Assembly: GCF_001715295.1 (NCBI RefSeq)
Contig: NZ_MDKB01000002.1
Span: 370,499-434,498 of the forward strand
DNA: 64,000 bases
Direction of reading: 5' to 3'
DNA from: Streptomyces griseus
GTDB lineage: Bacteria; Actinomycetota; Actinomycetes; Streptomycetales; Streptomycetaceae
Shown here piece after piece: positions 36,627-44,744 of the stretch (its first letter is position 1; the number at the start of each line of letters is the position of its first letter). The translations under genes were made by a program, and so were the position numbers. The notes below the pieces were generated by a model, which was not told the DNA's origin, ran no database searches, and saw only the letters and a program-made list of their open reading frames with translations.

Positions 36627-36959
36627 TCAGACCTTGACGGCCTGCGCGGACCCGTCGGCGATCAGCGGCTCGACCTCCTGGACCACCTTGCGCTCGACGA
36701 AGAACGCGGCGGTCGGGATCGTGCCGGAGATCAGCACCCAGAGCAGCTTGCCGACCGGCCACTTCGCCTTGGAACCGAGGTCGAAGGCGAAGATCAGGTA
36801 GATGATGTAGAGGACACCGTGGACCTGCGAGACGACGAGCGTCAGACCCTCACCGGTGTCGAAGCCGTACTTGAAGATCATGCAGACACACAGGATCAAC
36901 AGCATGACGGCGGTGACGTAGGCCATCACCCGGTAGCGGGTCAGCACACTGCGTTTCAT
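36627..36959 (-). CDS. DUF3817 membrane protein
   Basis: 110 residues with three hydrophobic segments (RVMAYVTAVMLLILCVCMIF, LVVSQVHGVLYIIYLIFAF, GKLLWVLISGTIPTAAFFVE). The family is small integral-membrane proteins of unknown function, and HG.LYxIY is its signature. A paralogue lies at 38165-38515; both are close to MarR-type regulators. Confidence 0.88.
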   Translation of the reverse strand: MKRSVLTRYRVMAYVTAVMLLILCVCMIFKYGFDTGEGLTLVVSQVHGVLYIIYLIFAFDLGSKAKWPVGKLLWVLISGTIPTAAFFVERKVVQEVEPLIADGSAQAVKV

Positions 36960-37036
36960 GGCATCGAGCGTAACCGGACGGCCGGGGCGATCTTGCGGCG
37001 CCCCGGCCCCTGCCACCCGCGCCCCGTACGGCGCGC

Positions 37037-37546
37037 TCACGCGTCGTCGAAGTCCTGCGCGGCCACCCGCAGCGGCCGGAGCATCGCGAAGATCTCGGCA
37101 CACTCCTCCTCGTCGTAGACGCCCAGCCCGAAGTCCATCGCCATGAGGTCCTGGCTGGCCGCCTCGACGACCTCGCGGCCCTTGTCGGTGATGGAGGCGA
37201 GGGTGCCGCGCCCGTCGTTCGGGTTGGGGCGCTTGGCGACCAGTCCGGAGCGCACCAGCCGGTCGACGGTGTTGGTGACGGACGTCGGGTGGACCATCAG
37301 GCGCTCGCCGATCTTGGACATCGGCAGCTCACCGGCCTGCGAGAAGGTGAGCAGGACCAGGGCCTCGTACCGGGCGAAGGTCAGCCCGTACGGTTTGACC
37401 ACCGCGTCCACCTCGGCGAGCAGGATCTGCTGCGCACGCATGATCGAGGTGATCGCCCCCATGGAGGGGACCGGTCCCCAGCGCCGCTGCCAGAGTTCCT
37501 CGGCGCGGGCGATGGGATCGAAGGGCAGGCTGAGCGGCTTCGGCAC
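37037..37546 (-). CDS. MarR-family transcriptional regulator
   Basis: 169 residues with a MarR winged helix (LTFARYEALVLLTFSQAGEL, LMVHPTSVTNTVDRLVRSGL, NPNDGRGTLASITDKG). GTG 37546 lies 6 nt after a TATGGT -10, so leaderless. It is 77 nt upstream of the DUF3817 gene on the same strand and may regulate it. Confidence 0.9.
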   Translation of the reverse strand: MPKPLSLPFDPIARAEELWQRRWGPVPSMGAITSIMRAQQILLAEVDAVVKPYGLTFARYEALVLLTFSQAGELPMSKIGERLMVHPTSVTNTVDRLVRSGLVAKRPNPNDGRGTLASITDKGREVVEAASQDLMAMDFGLGVYDEEECAEIFAMLRPLRVAAQDFDDA

Positions 37547-37874
37547 GGCACGACCATACCCACTGGTCACATGCCGGTCAGCCCCGTCTCGTACTTCGGT
37601 ACCGGACGCTCTCCCCCACCGCCTCACCCGTCCCCGCGCCCCTGCCGGTACGGCGCGCGGCCGGTCCGCACACCGCGGCGGTACGGGCACCAGGCGCTTC
37701 ACGCCCGCGCCGCGGCCGGCAGGTCACCGGTGGGCGGCGGCCTCGGCGCACCGGCGCGCGGGACGCCGCCCTGCCGGGACCGCAGCCGCACGGCCCGGGG
37801 CCCGGGACGGCCATGTGCCGCCGGGCCGTCGGCGCGGCGGCACAGCGGCGGGAGCGCCCGCCGCGGCCGGGTGC
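37547..37874. other. GC-rich intergenic stretch, no gene seen
   Basis: About 330 bases, very GC-rich with many short inverted repeats around GGTACGG and GCGCGG. Contains the -10 TATGGT (37558-37553, minus strand) for the MarR gene. Otherwise nothing recognisable. Confidence 0.5.
37553..37558 (-). promoter_or_regulatory. -10 element of marR, leaderless
   Basis: TATGGT on the minus strand is followed by six bases and the GTG start; no ribosome site is present. Confidence 0.5.
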
Positions 37875-38168
37875 TCAGTCCGCCAGGTGGCGTTCGACCG
37901 TCTCGACCTTGGAGGTGAGGCCGTCGGTGACACCCGGCCGGATGTCGGCCTTCAGGACCAGGGACACGCGGCCGGCGCGGGCCTCGACCGCGGCGACGGC
38001 CCGCTTGACGACGTCCATGACCTCGTCCCACTCGCCTTCGACCGAGGTGAACATCGCGTCGGTGCGGTTGGGCAGGCCGGACGCGCGGACGACCCGTACG
38101 GCGTCCGCGACGTACTCACCGACGTCCTCGCCGACACCGAGCGGGCTGACGGAGAAGGCGACGATCAT
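37875..38168 (-). CDS. MTH1187-family (DUF77) thiamine-binding-type protein
   Basis: 97 residues: [20 protein letters not shown], then [19 protein letters not shown]. Ferredoxin-like small proteins of this family bind thiamine or related pyrimidines in solved examples. ATG 38168 overlaps the stop of the upstream DUF3817 gene (ATGA), so they are co-translated; the link between a thiamine-type binder and a DUF3817 membrane protein is consistent across the pair but unexplained. Confidence 0.88.
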   Translation of the reverse strand: MIVAFSVSPLGVGEDVGEYVADAVRVVRASGLPNRTDAMFTSVEGEWDEVMDVVKRAVAAVEARAGRVSLVLKADIRPGVTDGLTSKVETVERHLAD

Positions 38169-38515
38169 GCGCTCACCACCCCTTCACGGCGGGCGCGGGC
38201 GGCGATGACGCCGTCGGCCTCGTACTTCTTGAGCAGCTTCTCGCCGTAGAGGCCCCCGAACGGCACGACCGCGAGGAGGAAGAACAGGGCGACGCGCTTG
38301 AAGGGCCACTTGGCCTTGACCCACACGTCCAGCAGGAACACCAGGTAGATCGTGAAGAGGAGGCCGTGCAGCGCGCCGAGGGGCGGCATCAGGAAGTCGA
38401 TGTCCGAGACCCGCATGAGCAGCGAGCCGAAGATGAGCAGCGCCGGGAAGGAGAGCGCCTCGGGAAGCGAGATGAGGCGCAGCCGGTGCAGGGCGGAAGC
38501 GGTCTTGATGTCCAC
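38165..38515 (-). CDS. DUF3817 membrane protein, paralogue
   Basis: 116 residues with three hydrophobic helices ([57 protein letters not shown]). Same family as 36627-36959. GTG 38515; the longer frame upstream is not coding-like. Overlaps the downstream small gene by 4 nt. Confidence 0.87.
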   Translation of the reverse strand: MDIKTASALHRLRLISLPEALSFPALLIFGSLLMRVSDIDFLMPPLGALHGLLFTIYLVFLLDVWVKAKWPFKRVALFFLLAVVPFGGLYGEKLLKKYEADGVIAARARREGVVSA

Positions 38516-38706
38516 GAGGGCACCTTCGGTGGGAGGGGCGTGTCGGCTTGTGAACGCAAGCACAAGCACAGCCATTGTGGCATCGCCCCCGGCCCGCCGT
38601 GGCGCGGGGTCCACGGCGGGTCGCCGCGGCACGTATCGGCTCATATCAGGGCCGGGCAGGGGTGCGGATCCTCCCTGGGGACCTGTCCCCGGGGCCGCAC
38701 GGCGGC

Positions 38707-38712
38707 TACGGT
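38707..38712 (+). promoter_or_regulatory. -10 element of AIM24 operon, leaderless
   Basis: TACGGT, six bases, then GTG 38719, with no Shine-Dalgarno sequence. Supports GTG 38719 over ATG 38725 as the start. Confidence 0.5.
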
Positions 38713-38718
38713 CGCCTC

Positions 38719-39354
38719 GTGGCGATGTTCCGACTCCAAGGCAGGACGCTGGCCGTCGACCTGACCGGCGACGCCGTCAAGGCGAAGAACGGCTCGATGG
38801 TCGCGTACGACGGCCGGATGGCCTTCAAGAAGATGACCGGCGGCGGTGAGGGGATCCGCGGCATGGTGACCCGCCGGCTGACCGGCGAGCAGATGGCGAT
38901 GATGGAGGTGAAGGGGCAGGGCACCTGCTGGTTCGCCGACCGTGCCGGCGAGATCAACCTGGTCACGCTGCACGGCGAGACGCTGTACGTCGAGGCGAGC
39001 AACCTGCTGGCGGCCGACGCGGGGCTGCGCACCGGCACCACCTTCACGGGGCTGCGGGGCGGGGCCACCGGAAACGGCCTGTTCACCACGACCGTCGAGG
39101 GGAGCGGCCAGGCGGCGATCATGTCGGACGGTTCGGCCGTGGTCCTGCGGGTGACGCCCCAGTACCCGCTCAACGTCGACCCGGGCGCCTACATCGCGCA
39201 CCAGGGCGATCTGCGGCAGCACTTCCAGTCCGGGGTGAGCTTCCGTACGTTCATGGGCGAGGGCTCCGGCGAGTCCTTCCAGATCCGCTTCGAGGGCGAC
39301 GGCCTCGTCTACGTGCAGCCGAGCGAGCGGAACACCGTCGGGGGCGATGTCTGA
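38719..39354 (+). CDS. AIM24-family protein 1
   Basis: 211 residues, a beta-rich AIM24 (formerly DUF124) domain: GSMVAYDGRMAFKKMTGG, then LYVEASNLLAADAGLRTG, VRL-type turns and VDPGAYIAHQG. Bacterial AIM24 proteins have no established activity; the mitochondrial relative organises membrane complexes. First of three consecutive AIM24 genes with 1- and 4-nt overlaps, so the three products probably assemble together. Confidence 0.88.
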   Translation: MAMFRLQGRTLAVDLTGDAVKAKNGSMVAYDGRMAFKKMTGGGEGIRGMVTRRLTGEQMAMMEVKGQGTCWFADRAGEINLVTLHGETLYVEASNLLAADAGLRTGTTFTGLRGGATGNGLFTTTVEGSGQAAIMSDGSAVVLRVTPQYPLNVDPGAYIAHQGDLRQHFQSGVSFRTFMGEGSGESFQIRFEGDGLVYVQPSERNTVGGDV

Positions 39355-40004
39355 TGCCGTTCACCGAGATCAACTCGAAGATGGTCGAGGCGAGGGTGCT
39401 GCCCGGCCGGAAGATGTACAGCCAGCGCGGGGCGATGCTCGCCTACCGGGGCGACGTGTCGTTCACCCCGAACATCCAGGGCGGGCAGGGCGGCCTGGCC
39501 TCCATGATCGGCCGGCGCGTCGCCGGTGAGGCGACCCCGCTGATGACGGTCGAGGGCGACGGCACGGTGTTGTTCGGCCACGGCGGTCACCACATCCAGG
39601 TCGTCGAACTGGCCGGCGACACCCTCCACGTGGAGGCGGACCGGCTGCTCGCCTTCGACGGGACGCTCCAGCAGGGCACGATGTTCATGGGCTCGCAGGG
39701 CGGCGTGATGGGCATGGTGCGCGGCCAGGTGACCGGGCAGGGCCTGTTCACGACCACCCTCACGGGCCATGGGGCGGTCGCGGTGATGGCCCACGGCGGG
39801 GTGATCGAGCTGCCGATCACCCCGGGCCGCCCGGTGCACGTGGACCCGCAGGCGTACGTCGCGCACCACGGAGAGGTGACCAACAAGCTCTCCACGGCGC
39901 TCGGCTGGCGCGACATGGTGGGGCGCGGCTCCGGGGAGGCGTTCCAGCTGGAGCTCAGCGGCAGTGGTGCGGTGTACGTCCAGGCGTCGGAGGAGAAGCT
40001 GTGA
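39354..40004 (+). CDS. AIM24-family protein 2
   Basis: 216 residues. GRKMYSQRGAMLAYRGDVSF, then LHVEADRLLAFDGTLQQGTM and a Gly-rich GSQGGVMGMVRGQ loop, HVDPQAYVAHHG. ATG overlaps the preceding stop by one base (TGATG). More similar to protein 1 than to protein 3 in the loop spacing. Confidence 0.88.
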   Translation: MPFTEINSKMVEARVLPGRKMYSQRGAMLAYRGDVSFTPNIQGGQGGLASMIGRRVAGEATPLMTVEGDGTVLFGHGGHHIQVVELAGDTLHVEADRLLAFDGTLQQGTMFMGSQGGVMGMVRGQVTGQGLFTTTLTGHGAVAVMAHGGVIELPITPGRPVHVDPQAYVAHHGEVTNKLSTALGWRDMVGRGSGEAFQLELSGSGAVYVQASEEKL

Positions 40005-40783
40005 GCACCCCTGTGATCTTCGACCCGGTGACGCTGCCGTCGGACGACAACGTCAACGCGTACACCTTCTGCGTGGAGCTCAAGGGGAGCCAGTGGTTCC
40101 TGCAGAAGGGCAAGATGATCGCCTACTACGGGCGGATCGACTTCAACGGCATCGGGCACGGCCGTTTCGAGCGGCTGATCCGTACGAGCTTCCACTCCCC
40201 GCTCCACGCGAGCGACTGGGTGGTGGCCGAGGGCAGCGGGAAGATGCTGCTCGCGGACCGGGCCTTCGACGTGAACTCCTTCGACCTGGAGGACGGCAAC
40301 CTCACGATCCGGTCCGGCAATCTGCTCGCGTACCAGCCCTCGCTGGCGCTGAAGCAGTCGATCGTGCCGGGCTTCCTGACCCTGATCGGCACGGGGAAGT
40401 TCGTGGCCGCCTCCAACGGCCCGGTCGTCTTCATGGAGCCGCCGATCCGGGTGGACCCGCAGGCCCTGGTGGGCTGGGCGGACTGCCCCTCGCCGTGCCA
40501 CCACTACGACCACGGGTACATGACGGGCGTCATGGGCGGCCTGCGGTCCCTGACCGGGATCGGCGGCACGTCGGGCGAGGAGCACCAGTTCGAGTTCGTC
40601 GGCGCGGGTACGGTGCTGCTCCAGTCCACCGAGACACTGATGGCCGAGCAGGCGACGGGTCTCACCCCGCACGAGCCGGGGGTGCCGGGCGGCGGGCAGC
40701 ACTCACCGGGGGCGGGTCAGCACGGGTCCACCCCGCGCATGCCCGGTCAGCTGGGGGACCTCCAGCGCCGCTTCGGTCTGTGA
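40001..40783 (+). CDS. AIM24-family protein 3
   Basis: 260 residues. QWFLQKGKMIAYYGRIDFNG, LTIRSGNLLAYQPSLALKQ, IRVDPQALVGWADCPSPCHHYDHGY, plus a ~45-residue Gly/His/Pro-rich C-terminal tail absent from the other two. The CPSPCHHYDHGY cluster could bind metal. GTG 40001 overlaps the previous stop (GTGA). Confidence 0.88.
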   Translation: MSTPVIFDPVTLPSDDNVNAYTFCVELKGSQWFLQKGKMIAYYGRIDFNGIGHGRFERLIRTSFHSPLHASDWVVAEGSGKMLLADRAFDVNSFDLEDGNLTIRSGNLLAYQPSLALKQSIVPGFLTLIGTGKFVAASNGPVVFMEPPIRVDPQALVGWADCPSPCHHYDHGYMTGVMGGLRSLTGIGGTSGEEHQFEFVGAGTVLLQSTETLMAEQATGLTPHEPGVPGGGQHSPGAGQHGSTPRMPGQLGDLQRRFGL

Positions 40784-40866
40784 ACGGTACTCTGCGGAGT
40801 GTGACACGAGGTCGCGCGTGCCCGTTCTCACACCACCCGAATTCGTCCGGCTTTCAACTTCTTAGG

Positions 40867-40872
40867 TAGAAT
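40867..40872 (+). promoter_or_regulatory. -10 element of second marR, leaderless
   Basis: TAGAAT, six bases, then ATG 40879; no ribosome site. Confidence 0.55.
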
Positions 40873-40878
40873 CCATAC

Positions 40879-41355
40879 ATGGAGACCGAGACGGCCACCC
40901 GCTGGCTGACCGATGCGGAGCAGTGCGCCTGGCGTACCCACCTGGATGTCGCCAGACTGCTGACACACCAGCTGGAGAAGGACCTCCAGCCGTTCGGGCT
41001 GACCATGAACGACTACGAGATCCTGGTCAACCTCTCGGAGTCGGACGACCAGCGCATGCGGATGAGCGATCTCGCCGGCGCCACCCTTCAGTCCAAGAGC
41101 AGGCTCTCCCACCAGATCACCCGCATGGAGACCGCGGGACTGGTGCGGCGCGAGCACTGCGAGTCGGACCGGCGCGGGCTGTTCGCAGTCCTGACCGAAC
41201 TGGGTGCCGAGACCATGCGCAAGGTGGCGCCGCACCATGTCGAGTCGGTGCGCAGGCACTTCATGGACCTGCTGTCGCCCGAGGCGCTCGCCGAACTGCA
41301 CGCGGCCCTGACCCCGATCGCGGACCACCTGCGCGGCCGGCGCGGCAAGCCCTGA
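40879..41355 (+). CDS. MarR-family transcriptional regulator
   Basis: 158 residues with a standard MarR fold (LTMNDYEILVNLSES, MSDLAGATLQSKSRLSHQIT, REHCESDRRGLFAVLTELG). Sole Cys in the wing (EHC) could be redox active. Not obviously in an operon; convergent to meaB. Confidence 0.9.
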   Translation: METETATRWLTDAEQCAWRTHLDVARLLTHQLEKDLQPFGLTMNDYEILVNLSESDDQRMRMSDLAGATLQSKSRLSHQITRMETAGLVRREHCESDRRGLFAVLTELGAETMRKVAPHHVESVRRHFMDLLSPEALAELHAALTPIADHLRGRRGKP

Positions 41356-41571
41356 CACGACGGCCCGCCGAACCCCCGCCGGATCGACGTGACGGCCCGG
41401 AGGACGGACGCCGCGCCGCTCCGCGGGGCCGTGGGGCGGGCCGCCGCGGGCACCGGCGCCCCTGGGCGGCCGGTGGACGGCTCGTCCCCGGCTGCCGGCC
41501 CGGCGGGGACCACGGGGACGGCGCCGCCCCCGTGCCGGCTTCCCGGGCGGCCCGCACGCCGCCCGGGGCCG

Positions 41572-42543
41572 TCAGTCCCGTGCCGGGCTGCCGGTGAGCC
41601 CCGCGACCAGTTCGTCCGCCGCCGCGTACGGGTCCAGCGACCCGGCGGTGATCCGTTCCGCGAGCGCGTCCAGCCGGCGGTCGCCGTGCAGGTCCGCGAT
41701 CTTCTCGCGCAGCGCGGTGACGGCGATCGTCTCGACCTCGCGGGCCGCCCGCGCGGTGCGCCGCTCGGCCAGGACGCCGTGCTCCTCCATCCACGCCCGG
41801 TGCTTCTCGAGCGCCTCGACGACCTCGTCGACGCCCTCGCCCCGGGCCGCGACCGTCTTCACGATCGGCGGCCGCCAGTCGCCCGGCCCGCGGGACTCCC
41901 CCAGACCCAGCATGTGGTTGAGCTCGCGGGCGGTGGCGTCGGCGCCGTCCCGGTCGGCCTTGTTCACGACGTACACGTCGCCGATCTCCAGGATCCCGGC
42001 CTTCGCCGCCTGGATGCCGTCGCCCATGCCCGGGGCGAGCAGCACGACGGAGGTGTCGGCCTGGGAGGCGATCTCCACCTCCGACTGGCCCACCCCCACC
42101 GTCTCCACGAGGATCACGTCGCAGCCCGCCGCGTCGAGCACCCGGATCGCCTGCGGTGCCGACCAGGCGAGACCGCCGAGGTGGCCGCGGGTGGCCATCG
42201 AGCGGATGTAGACGCCCGGGTCGGAGGCGTGCTCGGACATCCGGACCCGGTCCCCGAGGAGCGCGCCCCCGGAGAACGGCGACGACGGGTCGACGGCCAG
42301 CACCCCGACCCGCCTGCCCGCCTTGCGGTAGGCGGAGACCAGCGCCGAGGTGGAGGTGGACTTGCCGACGCCCGGCGATCCGGTCAGGCCGACGACGTAC
42401 GCGTGGCCCGCCAGGGGGGCCAGGGCCGCCATCACCTCGCGGAGCTGGGGCGAGGCCCCCTCCACCAGGGAGATGAGCCGGGCCACCGCACGCGGCCTGC
42501 CCTCGCGCGCCTGTTCCACCAGGGTGGGGACGTCCACCTTCAC
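41572..42543 (-). CDS. meaB: MeaB-type G3E GTPase chaperone of acyl-CoA mutase
   Basis: 323 residues. P-loop GLTGSPGVGKSTSTSAL, GTPase Asp in VLAVDPSSPFSGGALLGDR, VETVGVGQSE switch and NKAD guanine-specificity motif (YVVNKADRDGA). Protects and reloads B12-dependent acyl-CoA mutases; the natural client here is the methylmalonyl- or isobutyryl-CoA mutase. GTG 42543 with GAGGAG upstream. 30 nt downstream of the thiolase gene on the same strand, so one operon. Confidence 0.95.
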   Translation of the reverse strand: MKVDVPTLVEQAREGRPRAVARLISLVEGASPQLREVMAALAPLAGHAYVVGLTGSPGVGKSTSTSALVSAYRKAGRRVGVLAVDPSSPFSGGALLGDRVRMSEHASDPGVYIRSMATRGHLGGLAWSAPQAIRVLDAAGCDVILVETVGVGQSEVEIASQADTSVVLLAPGMGDGIQAAKAGILEIGDVYVVNKADRDGADATARELNHMLGLGESRGPGDWRPPIVKTVAARGEGVDEVVEALEKHRAWMEEHGVLAERRTARAAREVETIAVTALREKIADLHGDRRLDALAERITAGSLDPYAAADELVAGLTGSPARD

Positions 42544-42573
42544 GCTCGGTCTCCTCGCTCTCGTACGGTGTGA

Positions 42574-43776
42574 CTACTTGCCGGGGACCCGGATGATCAG
42601 CGCGTCGCCCTGACCGCCGCCGCCGCACAGCGCCGCCGCTCCGGTGCCGCCGCCGCGCCGCTTGAGCTCCAGCGCCAGGTGCAGGACCACCCGGGCACCC
42701 GACATGCCGATCGGGTGGCCGAGAGCGATCGCGCCGCCGTTCACGTTGACCTTGTCCGAACTGACGCCGAGGTCCTTCATCGACTGGACCGCGACGGCCG
42801 CGAACGCCTCGTTGATCTCGATGAGGTCGAGGTCCTCGACGCCGATGCCCTCCTTCTTCAGGGCGTGACGGATGGCCTGCGACGGCTGCGACTGGAGCGA
42901 GTTGTCCGGGCCGGCCACGTTGCCGTGGGCGCCGATCTCGGCGATCCACTCCAGACCCAGCTCCTCGGCCTTGGCCCTGCTCATGACGACGACCGCGGCG
43001 GCGCCGTCCGAGATCTGCGAGGAGGTGCCGGCCGTGATCGTGCCGTCCTTGGAGAAGGCGGGGCGCAGCTTGCCGAGCGATTCGGCGGTCGTCTCCGGGC
43101 GGATGCCCTCGTCCTTCGAGAAGAGGACGGGCTCGCCCTTGCGCTGCGGGATCTCGACCGGGGTGATCTCGGCCTCGAAGAGGCCGTTCTTCTGGGCGGC
43201 GGCGGCGCGCTGGTGCGACAGGGCGCCGATCTCGTCCTGCGCGGCGCGGTCCAGGCCCAGACGGGTGTTGTGCCTCTCCGTGGACTCGCCCATCGGGATG
43301 TTGTCGTAGGCGTCGGTCAGGCCGTCGTACGCCATGGAGTCGAGCATCTCGATCGCGCCGTACTTGTGGCCCTCACGGGACTTCGGCAGCAGGTGCGGGG
43401 CGTTGGTCATCGACTCCTGGCCGCCGGCGACCACGACGTCGAACTCTCCCGCGCGGATCAGCTGGTCGGCGAGGGCGATGGCGTCGAGGCCGGACAGGCA
43501 GACCTTGTTGACGGTGAGCGCGGGGACGTTCATCGGGATTCCGGCCTTGACCGCCGCCTGCCGCGCCGGGATCTGCCCTGCCCCGGCCTGGAGCACCTGG
43601 CCCATGATCACGTACTCGACCTGGTCGCCGCCGATGCCCGCGCGGTCCAGCGCGGCCTTGATGGCGACGCCGCCGAGGTCGGCGCCGGAGAAGCTCTTCA
43701 GGGAGCCGAGGAGCCGGCCCATGGGCGTCCGCGCGCCCGCGACGATCACTGAGGTGGTACCGGTCGTTCCTGACAT
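42574..43776 (-). CDS. Acetyl-CoA acetyltransferase (thiolase)
   Basis: Condenses or cleaves acetyl-CoA/acetoacetyl-CoA. 400 residues: N-terminal [15 protein letters not shown], nucleophile Cys in [16 protein letters not shown], catalytic His in [17 protein letters not shown]-terminal Cys in [16 protein letters not shown] 43776. Precedes meaB on the same strand. With the hydroxybutyryl-CoA dehydrogenase at 60482 it can make C4 acyl-CoA. Confidence 0.96.
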   Translation of the reverse strand: MSGTTGTTSVIVAGARTPMGRLLGSLKSFSGADLGGVAIKAALDRAGIGGDQVEYVIMGQVLQAGAGQIPARQAAVKAGIPMNVPALTVNKVCLSGLDAIALADQLIRAGEFDVVVAGGQESMTNAPHLLPKSREGHKYGAIEMLDSMAYDGLTDAYDNIPMGESTERHNTRLGLDRAAQDEIGALSHQRAAAAQKNGLFEAEITPVEIPQRKGEPVLFSKDEGIRPETTAESLGKLRPAFSKDGTITAGTSSQISDGAAAVVVMSRAKAEELGLEWIAEIGAHGNVAGPDNSLQSQPSQAIRHALKKEGIGVEDLDLIEINEAFAAVAVQSMKDLGVSSDKVNVNGGAIALGHPIGMSGARVVLHLALELKRRGGGTGAAALCGGGGQGDALIIRVPGK

Positions 43777-44071
43777 GAGGCGCAGCCCCTTGGGATCGGT
43801 TGTGAACGAGGGTGGGGAGGGGCCGGCACATGAGGAGCGGCGTCACGGGGCCGGTCACGCACGTCTGCGGCGTTGTCGTCGGTCGCCATGGCTCCGCCAT
43901 GACTCCCTCCTCCGCCTTGCATCCGCACGCATCCGGCCCCGCTCCTTCTCCCACTCCTCATGTGCCGGTCCCTCCGCTCGAATGTACTGAGCGGTACCGC
44001 GCCCGTCATCCGGCAGTGGGTGTGATCGCGCGCACGTTGCGTAACCATCCCCGGGGCGCTGCACTGGTTCC

Positions 44072-44500
44072 ATGCTGACGCGAATCGACCACATCGGAAT
44101 CGCCTGTTTCGACCTCGACAGGACGGTGGAGTTCTACCGCGCGACGTACGGGTTCGAGGTGCACCACACCGAGGTCAACGAGGAGCAGGGGGTCCGGGAG
44201 GCCATGCTCAGGATCAACGGGACCTCGGACGGCGGTGCCTCGTACCTCCAACTGCTGGAGCCGACCCGTGAGGACTCCGCCGTGGGCAAGTGGCTGGCGA
44301 AGAACGGTGAGGGCGTGCACCACATCGCCTTCGGCACCGCGGACGTCGACCAGGACGCCTCGGACATCCGCGGCAAGGGGGTCCGGGTGCTGTACGACGA
44401 GCCGCGGACCGGATCGATGGGGTCCCGGATCACCTTCCTGCACCCCAAGGACTGCCACGGCGTCCTCACGGAACTGGTCACCGCCAGGGACGAGCACTGA
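44072..44500 (+). CDS. mce: Methylmalonyl-CoA epimerase
   Basis: Interconverts R- and S-methylmalonyl-CoA. 142-residue glyoxalase-fold enzyme. Metal ligands expected at His7 (RIDHIGIACF), a Gln in SYLQLLEP, His in EGVHHIAFG and Glu in VLTELVT. Divergent from the thiolase-meaB operon. Only this epimerase, not the mutase, lies in the window. Confidence 0.95.
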   Translation: MLTRIDHIGIACFDLDRTVEFYRATYGFEVHHTEVNEEQGVREAMLRINGTSDGGASYLQLLEPTREDSAVGKWLAKNGEGVHHIAFGTADVDQDASDIRGKGVRVLYDEPRTGSMGSRITFLHPKDCHGVLTELVTARDEH

Positions 44501-44744
44501 CCGACCCGTACCCGGCCCGGTAGAGTGGGTGGTTCCGGGCCGGGGCCGGGCCGGGGCCGCACCGCGTTCCCACCGCTGATCTGTCACCATTCCCCGGGGG
44601 GACCGTTCGTCCGGCGAGCGGTACTCGTTCGGAGAATTGCGACCAGGGTTGGGGTCCCCCCTGCTCAGTGGGTCATCCCCTGCTCGAACGAAGTTGAGAG
44701 CTTGGGGAAGAAATTGAGAGCTCGGGGAAGGATGGGACCGCGCA

